Origin: Salipiger aestuarii | Lineage (GTDB): Bacteria; Pseudomonadota; Alphaproteobacteria; Rhodobacterales; Rhodobacteraceae | Direction of reading: 5' to 3' | NCBI RefSeq assembly: GCF_003259905.1 | Contig: NZ_QLMG01000003.1 | Location: forward strand, 62,001 to 126,000 | Length of the DNA: 64,000 nucleotides | Part shown: positions 1 through 7,290 of the stretch, piece by piece | Position numbering within the stretch: the first letter of the stretch is position 1 | Layout of the letters: each line of letters begins with the position of its first letter | Program-made: the position numbers and the translations under genes | Notes under the pieces: model-generated | What the model was told of the DNA's origin: nothing | What the model saw: the letters and a program-made list of their open reading frames with translations, nothing else | Database searches by the model: none

Positions 1-714
1 GTGTATTTGCAGGCCGCCGTATCTACCCGTCTGAACATCGTGGTATCGGGCGGCACGGGGTCCGGCAAGACGACCACGCTGAACGCGCTGTCCTCGTTCA
101 TCGACGACGCCGAGCGTATCCTGACCATCGAGGATACGGCGGAACTTCAGCTCCAGCAATCCCATGTGGGCCGCATGGAAAGCCGCCCCCCCAACGTCGA
201 GGGCAAGGGCGCGGTTACCCCCCGCGACTGTCTGAAAAACGCGCTGCGGATGCGCCCCGACCGCATCATCGTGGGCGAAACCCGCGGCGAGGAAGTCATC
301 GACATGTTGCAGGCCATGAACACCGGCCACGACGGATCAATGACCACGATCCACGCCAACAACGCCCGCGACGGCATTTCGCGCCTTGAAAACATGATCG
401 CCATGGCGGGAATCGAAATGCCGCTGAAAGCCATGCGCAGCCAGATTTCATCGGCTGTGAACGTGATCGTGCAGGCCAGCCGCTTGCAGGACGGGTCACG
501 TCGCATGACCTCGATCACCGAAATCACCGGCATGGAAGGCGACGTGATTTCCATGCAGGAACTGTTCCGCTTTCAGCGGGTGGGCCTGACCCCCGATAAC
601 AAGATCATCGGGCATTACACCGCCACCGGCGTCCGCAGCCATTATTCGGAACGCTTCAAGATGTGGGGTTTCGACATCCCCCCGTCGATCTACGACCCCT
701 TTCGCCCGGAGTAA
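1..714 (+). CDS. cpaF: CpaF/TadA-type secretion ATPase (5' truncated)
   Basis: This is the C-terminal half of the hexameric ATPase that powers assembly of tight-adherence (Flp) pili at the cytoplasmic face of the inner membrane. The visible 237 residues hold a Walker A loop GGTGSGKT at about residues 17-24, an Asp box and Walker B region around [11 protein letters not shown], and a His box [13 protein letters not shown], in the order expected for GspE/CpaF-type ATPases. Family members are around 450-490 residues, so the frame should continue upstream of the window and the GTG at base 1 is probably an internal Val codon. tadB follows after 6 nt, consistent with one operon. Confidence 0.93.
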   Translation: MYLQAAVSTRLNIVVSGGTGSGKTTTLNALSSFIDDAERILTIEDTAELQLQQSHVGRMESRPPNVEGKGAVTPRDCLKNALRMRPDRIIVGETRGEEVIDMLQAMNTGHDGSMTTIHANNARDGISRLENMIAMAGIEMPLKAMRSQISSAVNVIVQASRLQDGSRRMTSITEITGMEGDVISMQELFRFQRVGLTPDNKIIGHYTATGVRSHYSERFKMWGFDIPPSIYDPFRPE

Positions 715-720
715 CGCGAC

Positions 721-1686
721 ATGTTTTCCGCAGAACTGATTATATACGGCCTGATCTTCGTCGGCGTTCTGGTGCTGGTCGAAGGCGTCTATCTCGTGGC
801 CTTTGGCAAGTCGATCAGCCTGAACAGCCGCGTCAACCGCCGGCTGGAGATGATCGAAAAGACATCCAACCGCGAAGAGGTGCTCGCCAAGCTCCGCAAG
901 GAGATGGACCAGCACCTGAAAAGCCGCGGCATCCCGCTGTATTCGCTGCTGGCGGACCGGGCGCAAAAGGCCGCCATCGCCTTTACCCCCAATCAGCTGA
1001 TCGCGATGATGGCCGGGGTCAGCGTGTTCGCCTTTCTGGGGCTGTCCATCGGCACCGAAGCCGGGCTGCCGGTGCGCATCGTGCTGGGCCTCGCCATGGG
1101 GATCGGTGGCGTGTTCATGTGGGTCAACGGCAAGGCGCGAAAACGCCTTGCCCTGATCGAAGAACAACTGCCCGACGCGGTCGAACTGATGGTGCGCTCG
1201 CTTCGCGTCGGCCACCCGTTCAGCTCGGCTATCGCGGTGGTGTCCAAGGAAATCAAGGACCCGCTGGCGACTGAATTCGGCGTGATCTCGGACGAATCGA
1301 CCTACGGGCGCGACATCGGCGAAAGTCTGAAACATATGGCCGAACGGCTTGATATGCAGGATCTGCGCTTCCTTGCGGTCGCCGTGTCGATCCAGCAGCA
1401 ATCGGGGGGCAACCTCGCGGAAATCCTCGACGGGCTTGCCAAGGTGATCCGCGCCCGCTTTCGCCTGTTCCGCCGGGTCAAGGCGATCACCGCCGAAGCG
1501 CAATGGTCGGGCAAGTTCCTGTCGGGCTTTCCCGTCGGCGTGCTGCTGGTGATCCAGGTCACCGACCCGCACTACTATGACGAGGTGCTCGACCACGCCT
1601 GGTTCATTCCCGCCTGCTTTATCGTGGCGGTCTTCCTGGCGCTGAACCTGCTCGTCATGCGCTTTCTTGTGAATATCAAGGTCTGA
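721..1686 (+). CDS. tadB: Tad pilus inner-membrane platform protein TadB
   Basis: One of the paired polytopic membrane proteins that form the platform of the Flp/Tad pilus machine. The 321-residue product starts with a membrane segment (about residues 4-26), has a second hydrophobic stretch near 95-135, then a type II secretion F domain with the motif GHPFSSAIAVV and a QQSGGNLAEIL loop, and ends in two hydrophobic segments. Length and domain order fit TadB. It follows the CpaF ATPase directly and is followed after 13 nt by its paralogue TadC. Confidence 0.93.
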   Translation: MFSAELIIYGLIFVGVLVLVEGVYLVAFGKSISLNSRVNRRLEMIEKTSNREEVLAKLRKEMDQHLKSRGIPLYSLLADRAQKAAIAFTPNQLIAMMAGVSVFAFLGLSIGTEAGLPVRIVLGLAMGIGGVFMWVNGKARKRLALIEEQLPDAVELMVRSLRVGHPFSSAIAVVSKEIKDPLATEFGVISDESTYGRDIGESLKHMAERLDMQDLRFLAVAVSIQQQSGGNLAEILDGLAKVIRARFRLFRRVKAITAEAQWSGKFLSGFPVGVLLVIQVTDPHYYDEVLDHAWFIPACFIVAVFLALNLLVMRFLVNIKV

Positions 1687-1699
1687 GGGGTCCACGCCG

Positions 1700-2671
1700 A
1701 TGTTTGACACTTTGAACGCCATGCTGGTGGATATGCTGGGACCGGCGGGGCCGCTGATGGCGGTCGCCGCTTTGGCGCTGTTGCTGATCCTGGCGGCGAT
1801 TCCGCTGATGCTGAGCAGCAAGCCCGACCCGATGGACAAGCTGGCCAAATCGGGCCGCACCAAGATCGACGCCGAGACCAAGGCGATCCTGCGCGACACC
1901 CGCCGCAACGCCAAGCTGAACAAATACGCGCAGTATCTTGAACCGCAAAGCGCCGAAGAACTGGGGCAGATGCGGCTTAAGCTGTTGCAGGCCGGATATC
2001 GCACCCGCGACGCGGTGCGGCTGTTCTACCTGGCACAGATGGTGCTGGGGATCGGCCTGCTGGTGGCGGGCACGGTCTATTACCTCCTGTTCATCGACAG
2101 CCCCGAAAGCACGATGCAGCAAAAGCTGATCTACATCCTGCTGCCCGGTACCGTCGGCTATCTGGCGCCGAAATACTGGATTCAGAAACGCGTCGAAGAA
2201 CGCCGCAAGCAGATCGAAGAAGGCTTTCCCGACGCGCTGGACATGATGCTGGTCTGCGTCGAAGCAGGTCAGGCCCTGGATCAGGCCATCGTGCGTGTCG
2301 CGGGCGAGCTGCACGCCTCCTACCCTGCCCTCGCGGATGAATTCGAAATCATCAGCCATGAGATGAAGGCGGGCAAGGACAAGTCGGCGGTGCTGAACGA
2401 CATGGGCGAACGCTGCGGCGTGCAGGATGTCGCCTCTTTTGTCACCGTTCTGAATCAGGCTGCCAGCTTCGGCACCTCGATCGCCGATGCGCTGCGCATC
2501 TACGCGTCGGAAATGCGTGACAAAAGGGTCATGCGGGCCGAGGAAAAGGCAAACAAACTGCCGACAAAGATGACGCTCACGACTATGATGTTCACGGTGC
2601 CACCGCTGCTGATCATTCTGGTCGGTCCGTCGATCGTCGGCATCACGCAACTTGGGACCATCGCCCCCTAA
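1700..2671 (+). CDS. tadC: Tad pilus inner-membrane platform protein TadC
   Basis: Second platform component of the Flp pilus apparatus, probably partnered with TadB. The 323-residue protein has an N-terminal hydrophobic segment (about residues 12-38), a pair of segments near 110-155, a T2SSF domain containing FPDALDMMLVCVEAGQALD and NQAASFGTSIADALR, and a C-terminal membrane segment rich in Leu/Ile. The order TadB-TadC is the usual one in tad loci, and the gene lies in the same tightly packed plus-strand operon. Confidence 0.93.
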   Translation: MFDTLNAMLVDMLGPAGPLMAVAALALLLILAAIPLMLSSKPDPMDKLAKSGRTKIDAETKAILRDTRRNAKLNKYAQYLEPQSAEELGQMRLKLLQAGYRTRDAVRLFYLAQMVLGIGLLVAGTVYYLLFIDSPESTMQQKLIYILLPGTVGYLAPKYWIQKRVEERRKQIEEGFPDALDMMLVCVEAGQALDQAIVRVAGELHASYPALADEFEIISHEMKAGKDKSAVLNDMGERCGVQDVASFVTVLNQAASFGTSIADALRIYASEMRDKRVMRAEEKANKLPTKMTLTTMMFTVPPLLIILVGPSIVGITQLGTIAP

Positions 2672-2691
2672 GCCCTGATGACAGGACATCC

Positions 2692-3255
2692 ATGCGCATC
2701 GGCCCGGCCGCCTGCCTCACGACACTGATCCTTATGGCCGCCTGTGAAAACACTGGCGGCCATGGCATTGCAGACGGTCAGGTTTACGCACCCGCCCTTG
2801 ATCCGCGTGGCGACGCCGTCGACGGCCAGCTTGTCGGCCACCGCCTGATGGCCGCGGGCGAATACGAACTGGCGCTCGAAGCCTATTTGCGCGCCGCCGG
2901 ACGGTCCGGCATCGACGGCGAGCTTCTGACCTCGCTCGGGTCGGCCAACCTTGCGCTGGGGCGTCTCAACCAGGCCGAACGCCAGCTGCGCGAGGCGGTC
3001 AAGGTCGCCCCGGACTGGCCCGAGGCCTGGAATAATCTGGGCGTGGTGCTGATGGAACGGGGCAAGGTCTCCGAAGCATCCGAGGTGTTCCGCCGGGCCT
3101 ACGCGCTGGATGATGGCCAAAGCAACGCAATCCGCGACAATCTGCGCTTGGCGCTCGCAAAAATGCAAAATCCGGGCTATTCTGAAACCGAGCAAGAGGA
3201 ATTTCAGTTGATCCGCCGGGGCAGCGGCACTTACCTGATCCGGCCAAACAATTGA
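2692..3255 (+). CDS. TPR lipoprotein of the tad cluster
   Basis: A 187-residue lipoprotein of the tad pilus operon. The N-terminus is a lipoprotein signal peptide ending in the lipobox LMAAC, so Cys18 is the predicted lipidated residue. Tetratricopeptide-like repeats follow, for example LGSANLALGRLNQAERQLR and a second repeat around AWNNLGVVLMERGKVSEA, typical of TPR scaffolds. It sits between tadC and a second TPR lipoprotein. By position it may help assemble or localise the outer-membrane part of the pilus machine; that role is inferred. Confidence 0.85.
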   Translation: MRIGPAACLTTLILMAACENTGGHGIADGQVYAPALDPRGDAVDGQLVGHRLMAAGEYELALEAYLRAAGRSGIDGELLTSLGSANLALGRLNQAERQLREAVKVAPDWPEAWNNLGVVLMERGKVSEASEVFRRAYALDDGQSNAIRDNLRLALAKMQNPGYSETEQEEFQLIRRGSGTYLIRPNN

Positions 3256-3323
3256 TTTATTAAAAAGATGGCCGGCATCGACCGGCTGCATGACGAGGCA
3301 AGAGCAGTAAAAGGACGCACAAA

Positions 3324-4184
3324 ATGCGCCATCCCATTCTTGTGGCCCTCTGCATTGCAGGGGCCTTGGGCCTTTCCGCCTGTGACAAGGAAATCGACAA
3401 GGACGCGGTCGACCGCGACTTTACCGATGTGAATGTGATCGACGGCACCGGGCTGAACGAGGTGATGCTGACCTCGGGGGATCCGGCGGCGGCAGTGAAC
3501 TACTTTGTCCGCGCGGGCGAAATCGCACCGGGGCGCATCGACCTGATGCGCGGGCTTGGTAAATCGCTGGTGCGCGCCAAGCGCAACCGCGAAGCGGCCA
3601 GGGCCTGGGCCGAGGTGGTGGCCCACGAAGAGTCCACCGACGAAGACAAGGTCCAGCTGGCCGACGCCCTGATCCGCGACAACCAGTGGGAGCAGGCCGA
3701 AAAGGTGCTTACGGCAATCCCACCGACCCATGAAACATATCTGCGATACCGGCTCGAAGCGATGATCGCGGACAGTCACAAGCAGTGGGACAAGGCCGAC
3801 AGCTTTTATGAAATCGCCAGCGGGCTGACCACCCAGCCCGCCCCGGTGCTGAACAACTGGGGCTATTCCAAGCTGTCACGCGGCGATGCCTCTGGCGCCG
3901 AAAAGCTGTTTTACGAGACGTTGCGCCACGACCCCGGGATGTTCACCGCCAAGAACAACCTCGTGCTGGCGCGCGGTGCCCAGGGCAATTACACGCTGCC
4001 AGTGCTGGACATGACCCAGACCGAACGTGCCGAACTGTTGCACACGCTGGCGCTGTCGGCGATCAAACGCGGCGATACCAAGACCGGCAAGGGCCTGCTG
4101 GAAGACGCCATCGAAACCCATCCCCAGCATTTCGAGGCCGCGGCAACGGCGCTTTCCGCGTTGCAAAACGGCGGCGCAAGCTGA
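3324..4184 (+). CDS. tadD: TPR lipoprotein TadD
   Basis: A 286-residue tetratricopeptide lipoprotein matching TadD, which is needed for Flp pilus biogenesis, probably as a pilotin-like periplasmic factor. A signal peptide ends in the lipobox LSAC with Cys20 as the predicted lipidation site. Several TPR units follow, including one at about residues 70-100 and a clear NNWGYSKLSRGDASGAEKL unit. It ends just before the prepilin peptidase, with a 4-nt gap. The 68-nt gap upstream holds no obvious promoter, so co-transcription with the preceding lipoprotein gene is likely. Confidence 0.87.
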   Translation: MRHPILVALCIAGALGLSACDKEIDKDAVDRDFTDVNVIDGTGLNEVMLTSGDPAAAVNYFVRAGEIAPGRIDLMRGLGKSLVRAKRNREAARAWAEVVAHEESTDEDKVQLADALIRDNQWEQAEKVLTAIPPTHETYLRYRLEAMIADSHKQWDKADSFYEIASGLTTQPAPVLNNWGYSKLSRGDASGAEKLFYETLRHDPGMFTAKNNLVLARGAQGNYTLPVLDMTQTERAELLHTLALSAIKRGDTKTGKGLLEDAIETHPQHFEAAATALSALQNGGAS

Positions 4185-4188
4185 GCCG

Positions 4189-4686
4189 ATGCTGTCGATA
4201 TCCGCCCTCGCAGCAACCTGGTTCCTGCCCTTTGTTCTGCCGGTCTGCCTGTATGTCTGCTTTACGGACATGCGTGAGCTGCGCATCACCAACCAGGCCA
4301 ACCTGGCGCTTCTGGTGATCTTTGTCATCGTGGGGCTGATCGCCCTGCCATTCGACGCGTATTTGTGGCGCTACAGCCATTTCGCCGTGGCTTTGGTGGC
4401 AGGAATGGCCCTGAATGCGGGGGGCGCCATGGGGGCCGGGGACGCCAAGTTCCTGGCGGTGGCGGCCCCGTTCATCCATCTGGGAGACCTGCGGTTTCTG
4501 ATGGCGCTGCTCGCCGCGAGCCTGATCGGCGCCTTCATCACCCACCGGCTGATCAAGCACTCGCCGCTGCGCAAACTTGCCCCCACATGGAAAAGCTGGA
4601 CCAGCGGCAAACGGTTTCCGATGGGCATGGCTCTGGGAGCGACGCTGGCGGCCTATCTTGTGTTCGGCATCCTCTACGGAAGCTGA
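4189..4686 (+). CDS. cpaA: Prepilin peptidase TadV/CpaA (A24 family)
   Basis: Membrane-embedded aspartic protease that processes Flp pilin and pseudopilins. The 165-residue product is strongly hydrophobic and has the two catalytic Asp sites of GxGD-type prepilin peptidases: Asp27 in FTDMRELRI and Asp85 in GAGDAK. The start chosen is the ATG four bases after the tadD stop; the frame stays open further upstream inside tadD, but that part has no family resemblance. The methylase domain of classical PilD is absent, as is normal for the short CpaA/TadV type. Last gene of the visible tad operon. Confidence 0.92.
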   Translation: MLSISALAATWFLPFVLPVCLYVCFTDMRELRITNQANLALLVIFVIVGLIALPFDAYLWRYSHFAVALVAGMALNAGGAMGAGDAKFLAVAAPFIHLGDLRFLMALLAASLIGAFITHRLIKHSPLRKLAPTWKSWTSGKRFPMGMALGATLAAYLVFGILYGS

Positions 4687-4703
4687 CCGCACCGCGTTTC
4701 CAA

Positions 4704-4729
4704 CCAAAATTTTTATCTAAAAATTTTGG
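4704..4729. repeat. AT-rich perfect palindrome downstream of cpaA
   Basis: A 12-bp arm CCAAAATTTTTA and its exact reverse complement flank a 2-nt centre. The site lies between the convergent cpaA and the 65-aa gene. It could work as a bidirectional terminator-like hairpin, since T runs exist on both strands, or be a repeat-family palindrome. Confidence 0.6.
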
Positions 4730-4732
4730 CGC

Positions 4733-4930
4733 TCAGCTTCTGGGGCGCAGGCAGGTGGTCGGGGTCTCGCCGGGCGGGGCCTCGACCACGGCGCCACACT
4801 GAATGCAGGTCCAGCGGGACGCATCGCGCCGCCTGTATTCGCGCCAGCGGCACAGCCGCCTGTCGCGGTTTTTGCGGTTCCAGAACAGCAGGACGACAAA
4901 GGCGACGAGAAGGCCGGCAGCGAAGATCAC
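4733..4930 (-). CDS. Small membrane protein with CxxC motif
   Basis: A 65-residue protein of unknown function, read from a GTG start. The first 16-18 residues form one hydrophobic segment, followed by a very basic stretch (NRKNRDRRLCRWREYRRRD) and a C-terminal CIQCGAVV motif with a further Cys near the end, resembling half of a zinc ribbon. An N-in or N-out single-pass membrane protein with a small metal- or redox-active tail is a reasonable reading. The start is uncertain: the frame is open upstream (DLSFSGPAV) but has no better start codon. A 54-aa gene lies upstream on the same strand. Confidence 0.55.
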   Translation of the reverse strand: MIFAAGLLVAFVVLLFWNRKNRDRRLCRWREYRRRDASRWTCIQCGAVVEAPPGETPTTCLRPRS

Positions 4931-5003
4931 CGCCGGCCCCGAAAATGATAAATCCGTGTCATGAGGATGGACCTGTTTCGGGACACGCGCAGGTCAACCC
5001 CGA

Positions 5004-5168
5004 TCACGCGGCATGGTAATAGGCAAAACCATCCGTTTCATCGCGGACGTCTTCGACGGCGGCGCGCGGGGCCCCTTGCACAAGCAAGGGTTCGGGCTGG
5101 TAATAGGCATAAGCCTGATCGAGCGCGGCCAGCGCGGCTTTGGGGTCGATCCGGGTCTGCTTGGTCAT
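5004..5168 (-). CDS. Small conserved-looking acidic protein, 54 aa
   Basis: A 54-codon frame starting at an ATG with GAAAGG about 8 nt upstream. It begins MTKQTRIDPKAALAALDQAY and has the Tyr-rich patches AYAYYQPEP and FAYYHAA. Codon choice is strongly G/C at third positions, like neighbouring genes, which supports coding. No known domain is recognised. It precedes the 65-aa CxxC gene on the same strand with a 73-nt gap, so they may be co-transcribed. The function is not evident. Confidence 0.6.
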   Translation of the reverse strand: MTKQTRIDPKAALAALDQAYAYYQPEPLLVQGAPRAAVEDVRDETDGFAYYHAA

Positions 5169-5316
5169 CGGGTGGCCTTTCGGTATGTCGATCCGTCACT
5201 TCCTCCCACGGGTGTCAGATAGCTGATGCTGCGTCGCAGCACACCCCCTGTCAGCGCAAGGACGGGTTGCGTGTCATGCAACCGTTGTCACGGTTCCTGC
5301 GCCGACTTTGCCCCCA

Positions 5317-5349
5317 CGCAAAGCGCCGCCCCTTTTCAAGAGCGGCGCC
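5317..5349 (-). terminator. Terminator of the sdh operon
   Basis: On the minus strand, just downstream of sdhB, the arms GCGCCGCTCTT and AGGGGCGGCGC form a GC-rich hairpin with a short A-rich loop, followed by TTTG. The position ends the sdhCDA-sdhB transcription unit. Confidence 0.55.
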
Positions 5350-5369
5350 ATGTCGGTCTGCGATAGACG

Positions 5370-6149
5370 TCAGACGTGCCGGTTGAGCAGCATCTTCTTG
5401 ATTTCGGCGATGGATTTCGCGGGGTTAAGACCCTTGGGGCAGGTCTTGGTGCAATTCATGATGGTGTGACAGCGGTACAGCTTGAACGGGTCCTCAAGCG
5501 CATCCAGACGCTCTGGCGTCGCCTCGTCGCGGCTGTCGATGATCCAGCGATAGGCGTGCAGCAGCGCCGCCGGGCCGAGGTAGCGATCGGAATTCCACCA
5601 ATAGCTCGGGCATGCGGTCGAGCAGGACGCGCACATCACGCATTCATAGAGACCGTCAAGCTTCTTGCGGTCTTCGATCGACTGCTTCCACTCTTTCTCG
5701 GGGCGGTTGGTCTTGGTTTCCAGCCACGGCATGATCGACGCGTGCTGCGCGTAAAACAGGTTGAGGTCGGGGATAAGATCCTTGACCACCGGCATGTGCG
5801 GCAGCGGATAGATCTTGACGTCGCCCTTGATCTCGTCAAGCCCGTAGATGCAGGCCAGCGTGTTGATCCCGTCGATGTTCATCGCGCAGGACCCGCAGAT
5901 GCCCTCGCGGCAGGACCGGCGGAAGGTCAGGGTGGGATCTACCTCGTTCTTGATCTTGATCAGCGCGTCCAGGACCATGGGGCCGCACTTGTCCATATCC
6001 AGATGATAGGTGTCGACCCGCGGGTTTTCGCCATCTTCGGGATTCCAGCGATAGATCTTGAACGCCCGGACATTGGTCGCGCCGGCCGGCTTGGGCCAGG
6101 TCTTGCCGGTGCGGATCTTCGAGTTCTTGGGCAGGGTAAATTGAACCAT
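5370..6149 (-). CDS. sdhB: Succinate dehydrogenase iron-sulfur subunit
   Basis: Electron-transfer subunit of complex II, carrying electrons from FAD in SdhA to ubiquinone at the membrane anchor. The 259-residue protein shows the 2Fe-2S ligand run CREGICGSC, the 4Fe-4S motif [12 protein letters not shown], and the 3Fe-4S-type set CHTIMNC with CPKGLNP, in the normal order for SdhB. The start has a good ribosome site (AGGAGA). It is the last gene of the operon and is separated from sdhA by three small exported-protein genes, which is less compact than the classical sdhCDAB order. Confidence 0.97.
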   Translation of the reverse strand: MVQFTLPKNSKIRTGKTWPKPAGATNVRAFKIYRWNPEDGENPRVDTYHLDMDKCGPMVLDALIKIKNEVDPTLTFRRSCREGICGSCAMNIDGINTLACIYGLDEIKGDVKIYPLPHMPVVKDLIPDLNLFYAQHASIMPWLETKTNRPEKEWKQSIEDRKKLDGLYECVMCASCSTACPSYWWNSDRYLGPAALLHAYRWIIDSRDEATPERLDALEDPFKLYRCHTIMNCTKTCPKGLNPAKSIAEIKKMLLNRHV

Positions 6150-6158
6150 GGGTCTCTC

Positions 6159-6476
6159 CTATCGGATGAGCGCCGGCAGCCCCTCGGCGGCCAGGCAGGT
6201 CAGTGTCTCGGGTTTCGAGACGATCTCGATGACGATCTCGACGCTGCTTTGCGTGGGACCGGTGACGGATTCGGACGCCAGCGCATAGATCTGTTGCGCG
6301 TTGGCATTGTCGATGACGCAGTTCAGCGACGGTTCAACCGGGATGCCGGGGAACCGTTGGACAACTACCTTCGACGCCGTGGACCGCGCCGCGCTGCGGG
6401 CGACGGCATCCTGGGTTTGAGCATCGCACGCGGCGAGGGTCGCGAGGGCCAGCGTGGAAAGAAGGATCTTGCGCAA
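6159..6476 (-). CDS. Small lipoprotein between sdhA and sdhB (paralogue 1)
   Basis: About 105 residues, read from a TTG 11 nt after the stop of the upstream gene, whose TAG overlaps an AGGG ribosome site. The N-terminus is a lipoprotein signal (LSTLALATLAAC), so it should be lipidated after export. The mature part has two Cys residues (NCVIDN and LTCLAAEG). It resembles the adjacent upstream protein: PGIP, then a Cys-Val pair, a QQIYALA-like segment, and IVIEI followed by Cys, all at matching spacing. The two are probably a tandem duplication. Function is unknown; position suggests a link to complex II. The start could alternatively be further upstream. Confidence 0.6.
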   Translation of the reverse strand: MRKILLSTLALATLAACDAQTQDAVARSAARSTASKVVVQRFPGIPVEPSLNCVIDNANAQQIYALASESVTGPTQSSVEIVIEIVSKPETLTCLAAEGLPALIR

Positions 6477-6487
6477 ACCTGTTGTCC

Positions 6488-6835
6488 CTATCCGAACAGC
6501 CAATAGATCGGACCCCCGCGCAAGCAAAAGCGGGTGCCCTCGTCATACAGGATATCAAGCACGATATCGTCGTTCAGGTCTGGCTGACCCAGTGCCGAGT
6601 TCTGCGCCAGCGCCTGGATCTGATCGGTCTGGGCGTGTTCGAACACACAGCGCAGCGCCTTTTTGGTCGGAATACCCGGTGTCATGCGCGCAAGGATCGG
6701 CGCGGCAGCGTTAAAGGCCACCTGTTCGTTGAAAGCCAGCCGTTCAGGCGGCAAAACCTGAAGCTGACCCACCTTGCGGGGCACCACATCGGCGCAGCCC
6801 GTAACCGTGGCAGCCAGCATCAGGGAACATATCAT
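6488..6835 (-). CDS. Small lipoprotein between sdhA and sdhB (paralogue 2)
   Basis: A 115-residue predicted lipoprotein. The ATG chosen overlaps the stop of the preceding gene as ATGA and gives a short signal peptide with lipobox VTGC. The mature region contains PGIPTKK, ALRCVFEHAQTDQIQALAQ and FCLRGG, which line up with the next gene downstream (PGIPVEP, LNCVIDNANAQQIYALA, LTCLAAEG), including two equivalently spaced Cys residues that might form a disulfide. No named domain is recognised. It belongs to the sdh transcription unit by overlap and strand. Confidence 0.62.
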   Translation of the reverse strand: MICSLMLAATVTGCADVVPRKVGQLQVLPPERLAFNEQVAFNAAAPILARMTPGIPTKKALRCVFEHAQTDQIQALAQNSALGQPDLNDDIVLDILYDEGTRFCLRGGPIYWLFG

Positions 6836-7290
6836 CCGCAACAAATCAACGTCCCCCGATACATGCCGGAAACGCCCGGCGGGCAGCCCGCACTTGCGCG
6901 AAACTGTCTCGCTGACGGTTGGGCCGCGTTTTCTAACGGCGTTGTCGCGTCCGACGGCGGCGTGCCGCCGGTGTAGGTCTGGGCCGTGGTATTCCCCGCG
7001 CCGCGACGCACGACCGTGCACTCGGGGATACCACCCCGCGTCGGTCCCTGAGGGACAGGCTGCGGCACATCCGCGGCCACCCGTTTCCCCAGCACGCAGG
7101 CATTGATTGCGTCAGCCCCTTCTTGCGTCCCGCTTGGCCCCGGCGTCACCGCCGCGGCATTGCCGTCACGATATTCGTAACCGCCCTCGGGCGAGAGCTG
7201 GAGCATGCGTCGCGTGACAAGATCCGCCTTTCGGACATTGCCGCATGCCGCAGCCGGCAAACGCAGGGCAAGCAGGAGCAGCCGCATCAT
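6832..7290 (-). CDS. Exported protein of unknown function, first gene after sdhA
   Basis: A 152-residue protein whose start shares one base with the sdhA stop (TGATG), so it is translationally coupled to sdhA. The N-terminus ([18 protein letters not shown]) is a short signal peptide, possibly a lipoprotein type with Cys at about position 16. The rest is Gly/Pro/Thr-rich with little hydrophobic core, a YEYRDGN patch and a Cys-rich C-terminus (GCPPGV and ICCG). No family is recognised. It ends in an ATGA overlap with the next small lipoprotein gene. A role in complex II maturation or in the periplasm beside it is only a guess from context. Confidence 0.6.
   Translation of the reverse strand: MMRLLLLALRLPAAACGNVRKADLVTRRMLQLSPEGGYEYRDGNAAAVTPGPSGTQEGADAINACVLGKRVAADVPQPVPQGPTRGGIPECTVVRRGAGNTTAQTYTGGTPPSDATTPLENAAQPSARQFRASAGCPPGVSGMYRGTLICCG

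Noticed and set aside
496-2004. A 502-codon open frame antisense to the tad genes
   Set aside because: Complement of cpaF, tadB and tadC; low-complexity and without homology features.
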